The translations under genes were made by a program, and so were the position numbers. Below the pieces are notes generated by a model. The model saw only the letters and a list, made by a program, of their open reading frames with translations, made no database searches and was not told the DNA's origin. From Bacteroidales bacterium (GTDB lineage Bacteria > Bacteroidota > Bacteroidia > Bacteroidales > UBA932), in contig JAFUUB010000038.1 in assembly GCA_017483985.1 (NCBI GenBank), forward strand, positions 1-8,963: a DNA stretch of 8,963 nucleotides. Direction: 5' to 3'. The number at the start of each line of letters is the position of its first letter. Position 1 is the first letter of the stretch. Of this stretch, positions 6,315 through 8,963 are shown piece after piece.

Positions 6315-6428
6315 CTACACCAGACCCTTCCCGTGGCAATTCTTGTACTTCTTGCCACTGCCACACGGGCACGGGTCGTTCCGGCCGATCTTCTTGTCCG
6401 CCACCACCGGCGCGTTGGCTTTCTGCTA
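6315..6428 (-). other. secA: in-frame SEC-C tail of secA lying beyond a TAG codon
   Basis: After TAG (6428-6426) the secA frame stays open for 36 codons, 6425-6318, and ends in a second TAG (6317-6315). The translation contains [19 protein letters not shown], the SEC-C zinc motif normally found at the SecA C-terminus, with CxC and the later CH ligands intact. It binds zinc and contacts SecB (where present) and ribosomes in studied species. The first TAG needs only C-to-T from CAG and the next codon is CAG. No ribosome-binding or start signal suggests separate expression. Either this tail is lost from the protein, is added by stop read-through, or the TAG is a sequence error. Confidence 0.9.
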
Positions 6429-8963
6429 GCCGTTGGTCGTCAAGTTGTTGCGGTTGGTCTGGAGCTGCTGCATCTGGCGCGGCTGGGCCACCCGCTGCGG
6501 CTGCTCGGTCCGGGCATACAGGTCGGAACGCAACAGGAACGAAAGCACGTCCTTGTTGAGTTTCTCCAGCATGGCGGCGAAGAGGTTGTAGCTCTCGAGC
6601 TTGTAGACCACCAGCGGATCCTTCTGCTCATACGCCGCATTCTGGACGCTCTGGCGCAGGTCGTCCATATCGCGCAGGTGCTGCTTCCAGTTCTCATCGA
6701 TCTGGATCAGGATCAGGGTCTTGCTGAGCACCTTGGCCAGTTCGCGGCCCTCGGACTCATAGACCTTCTCCAGGTTGACCGGGAAGCCGATCACACGGCG
6801 GCCGTCGGTCACCGGGATGCGGATCATCTGGTCGGTATAGAGCTGTCCCTGCTTCTCGTAGATGGTCTTCAGGAGCGGCCAGGCCTTGGCCACCAGGTTG
6901 TCCATACGGCGGCGGTAGACCTCATCCATGTGCTCATACAGCTTCTGGGCCGGTTCCGGACGCTTGGCCTTCTCATAGAAGTCGGCATCGAAGCCCGGAT
7001 CGATGGACAGCTGGGCCATCACATATTCGGAGAAGGCGTCATACGGCATGCCCTCGGTCTTCTCGACGATGATGTTGGCGGTATCCAGCATCATGTTCAT
7101 GACATCGATCTCGATCCGTTCGCCGGAAAGGGCGTTGCGCCGGCGGGAATACACCGCCTCGCGCTGGTAGTTCATAACATCGTCATACTCCAGCAGGCGC
7201 TTACGGATACCGAAGTTGTTCTCCTCGACCTTGCGCTGCGCCTTCTCGATGGAGTTCGACAGCATGCTGCTCTCCAGGGCGTCGTCATCGGTCATGCCGA
7301 GCTTGTCGACCACGCCGGCGATCCGCTCGGAGCCGAACAGGCGCATCAGCTTGTCCTCCAGGGACACATAGAAGGTCGAAGAACCCGGGTCACCCTGACG
7401 GCCGGCACGACCGCGCAGCTGGCGGTCGACGCGGCGGGAGTCATGGCGCTCGGTGCCGATGATCGCCAGGCCGCCGGCGGCCTTGACCTCCGGGGACAGC
7501 TTGATATCGGTACCACGGCCCGCCATGTTGGTGGCAATCGTCACGGCGGCGCTCTGGCCGGCCTGGGCGACGATTTCCGCCTCACGGGCGTGCTGCTTGG
7601 CGTTCAACACGTTATGCTTGATACCGCGGATCCGGAGCATACGGCTGAGCAGTTCGGACGTCTCGACATCCGTCGTACCGACCAGCACCGGGCGGCCGGC
7701 CTTGGTCAGCTCCTCGATCCGGTTGATGACCGCGGCATACTTGGCCTTCTTGGTCTTGTAGATCAGGTCATCCTGGTCGTCACGGATGACCGGACGGTTC
7801 GTCGGGATGACGACCACATCCAGCTTGTAGATCGACCAGAACTCGCCCGCCTCCGTCTCGGCGGTACCCGTCATGCCCGCGAGCTTGTGGTACATGCGGA
7901 AGTAGTTCTGCAGGGAAATCGTCGCGAAGGTCTGCGTCGGATCCTCGACCTGGACGTTTTCCTTCGCCTCGACCGCCTGGTGCAGGCCGTCGCTCCAGCG
8001 GCGTCCCTCCATGATACGGCCGGTCGACTCGTCGACGATCTTGACCTTGCCGTCCATGATGACATAGTCCACGTCCTTCTGGAACATGGCATAGGCCTTC
8101 AGCAGCTGGATCATCGTATGCATGCGCTCGCTCTTGATGGAGAAATCCTCCATCACGGCGTCCTTCTCTTCCTGACGCTCCTGCGGGGACAGGGCCTTCC
8201 GCTCGATCTCGGCGATCTTGCTGCCCACGTCCGGAAGCACGAAGAAATTCGCATCACCCGTGGCGCCGGCCAGCAGTTCGAAGCCCTTGTCCGTCAGGTC
8301 GACGCTGTGCTGCTGCTCATTGATGAAGAAATACAACGGATCAGTCACCACATGCATCTCGCGCTCATTGTCCTGCATGTAGAAATTCTCGGACTTCTGC
8401 ATGATGACCTTGATACCCGGCTCGCTGAGGTACTTGATCAGCGGCTGGTACTTCGGCAGACCCTTGTGGCAACGGAGCAGCAGTTTGCCGCCCTCGGCCT
8501 CGTCCTGGTTGGCGATGGCCTTCTTCGCATCGTTCAGGGTCTGGGTCACGAACTGGCGCTGCAGGCTGTAGAGCCGCTCGACATACGGACGAAACTCCAT
8601 GAACTGGTCGTCGCTCTGGGTCTTCTGGACCGGGCCGGAGATGATGAGCGGGGTACGGGCGTCGTCGATCAGGACGGAGTCGACCTCATCGACGATGGCG
8701 TAATGGTGCTTGCGCTGGACCAGGTCGGCCATGCTGATGGCCATGTTGTCACGCAAGTAGTCGAAACCGAATTCGTTATTGGTACCGAAGGTGATGTCGC
8801 AGTTATAAGCCTTGCGGCGGGCGTCTCTGTTCGGCTCATGCTTGTCGATGCAGTCTACCGACAGGCCGTGGAACATGTACAGCGGGCCCATCCACTCGGA
8901 GACACGCTTGGACAGGTAGTCGTTGACGGTCACCACATGAACGCCCTTCCCGGCCAGCGCGTA
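6426..8963 (-). CDS. secA: protein translocase ATPase SecA (5' end beyond window; ends at an early TAG)
   Basis: The frame is open from the right edge ([10 protein letters not shown] at 8963) to TAG at 6426, giving 845 residues. The N-terminus and Walker A lie outside the window; the first GTG-type start at 8936 is internal to the protein. Visible in order: the NBD1 motif [10 protein letters not shown], Walker [18 protein letters not shown] (DEVD at 8690-8679), the preprotein-binding region, [13 protein letters not shown] (near 7850-7878), NBD2 with TNMAGRGTD (near 7505-7531) and [21 protein letters not shown] (near 7384-7446), then the helical scaffold and two-helix finger ([19 protein letters not shown], near 6650-6708). 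SecA drives Sec-dependent export through SecYEG using ATP. All visible catalytic motifs are intact, so the enzyme should be active. The frame stops after NLTTNG, just before the SEC-C zinc tail, which continues in the same frame. A bactofilin gene follows on the same strand. Confidence 0.97.
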   Translation of the reverse strand, partial: YALAGKGVHVVTVNDYLSKRVSEWMGPLYMFHGLSVDCIDKHEPNRDARRKAYNCDITFGTNNEFGFDYLRDNMAISMADLVQRKHHYAIVDEVDSVLIDDARTPLIISGPVQKTQSDDQFMEFRPYVERLYSLQRQFVTQTLNDAKKAIANQDEAEGGKLLLRCHKGLPKYQPLIKYLSEPGIKVIMQKSENFYMQDNEREMHVVTDPLYFFINEQQHSVDLTDKGFELLAGATGDANFFVLPDVGSKIAEIERKALSPQERQEEKDAVMEDFSIKSERMHTMIQLLKAYAMFQKDVDYVIMDGKVKIVDESTGRIMEGRRWSDGLHQAVEAKENVQVEDPTQTFATISLQNYFRMYHKLAGMTGTAETEAGEFWSIYKLDVVVIPTNRPVIRDDQDDLIYKTKKAKYAAVINRIEELTKAGRPVLVGTTDVETSELLSRMLRIRGIKHNVLNAKQHAREAEIVAQAGQSAAVTIATNMAGRGTDIKLSPEVKAAGGLAIIGTERHDSRRVDRQLRGRAGRQGDPGSSTFYVSLEDKLMRLFGSERIAGVVDKLGMTDDDALESSMLSNSIEKAQRKVEENNFGIRKRLLEYDDVMNYQREAVYSRRRNALSGERIEIDVMNMMLDTANIIVEKTEGMPYDAFSEYVMAQLSIDPGFDADFYEKAKRPEPAQKLYEHMDEVYRRRMDNLVAKAWPLLKTIYEKQGQLYTDQMIRIPVTDGRRVIGFPVNLEKVYESEGRELAKVLSKTLILIQIDENWKQHLRDMDDLRQSVQNAAYEQKDPLVVYKLESYNLFAAMLEKLNKDVLSFLLRSDLYARTEQPQRVAQPRQMQQLQTNRNNLTTNG

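Noticed and set aside
6282..6340. Separate promoter for the bactofilin gene (TTG upstream of a CCCCTTTGG stretch)
   Set aside because: The -7 region lacks the TA at the right spacing (five rather than two bases before TTTG), and co-transcription with secA is simpler.
6426..6428. TAG reassigned to an amino acid genome-wide (alternative genetic code)
   Set aside because: TAG also ends the DUF4421 gene right after a proper C-terminal Phe and ends secA after its SEC-C tail, and no other gene here contains an in-frame TAG.

Overview
The window looks like GC-rich chromosomal DNA from a member of the Bacteroidetes, probably Bacteroidales. Four things point there: promoter elements of the TAnnTTTG type, starts preceded by AT-rich stretches rather than Shine-Dalgarno boxes, a DUF4421-type outer-membrane protein, and glycan-degrading genes typical of gut or rumen Bacteroidales. 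There are six protein genes and no tRNA, rRNA, CRISPR array or insertion sequence. Both edges cut a gene.

Left part (1-3857, minus strand): a secreted SGNH esterase of the sialate O-acetylesterase family (3857-2421) is followed by a GH31 lipoprotein with an inserted PA14 domain (2294 to beyond the left edge). The GH31 protein resembles characterised alpha-xylosidases acting on xyloglucan. Together the pair suggests removal of O-acetyl groups and terminal xylose from a plant glycan, possibly as the end of a polysaccharide utilisation locus. The 126-base gap between them holds a hairpin just after the esterase stop and a 9+9 dyad around a possible weak promoter.

Middle (3858-5486, plus strand): a Fur-family repressor (3970-4389) is divergent from the esterase. 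Good TAnnTTTG promoters face each way, and a perfect 9+9 palindrome overlaps both -33 regions, so one protein could control both genes. A DUF4421 outer-membrane protein (4416-5486) follows with its own -7 box just upstream of the start, implying an almost leaderless mRNA.

Convergent spacer (5487-5804): non-coding, with a perfect 15-bp hairpin, an isolated T-run on the minus strand and a 12-bp hairpin that is complete only in the minus-strand RNA, where it carries a UUCG tetraloop.

Right part (5805-8963, minus strand): secA (5' end beyond the right edge) followed by a bactofilin. The most striking observation is in secA. The reading frame stops at a TAG (6428-6426), yet the same frame continues for 36 intact codons that encode the usual SEC-C zinc-binding tail and end in a second TAG. 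The first TAG is one base from CAG and precedes a CAG. It could be a recent nonsense mutation, a sequence error or a leaky stop. General reassignment of TAG is unlikely because two natural gene ends here also use TAG.

No clearly new multi-gene system was found. The items most worth checking are the secA amber codon, the shared divergent operator and the structured spacer RNA.
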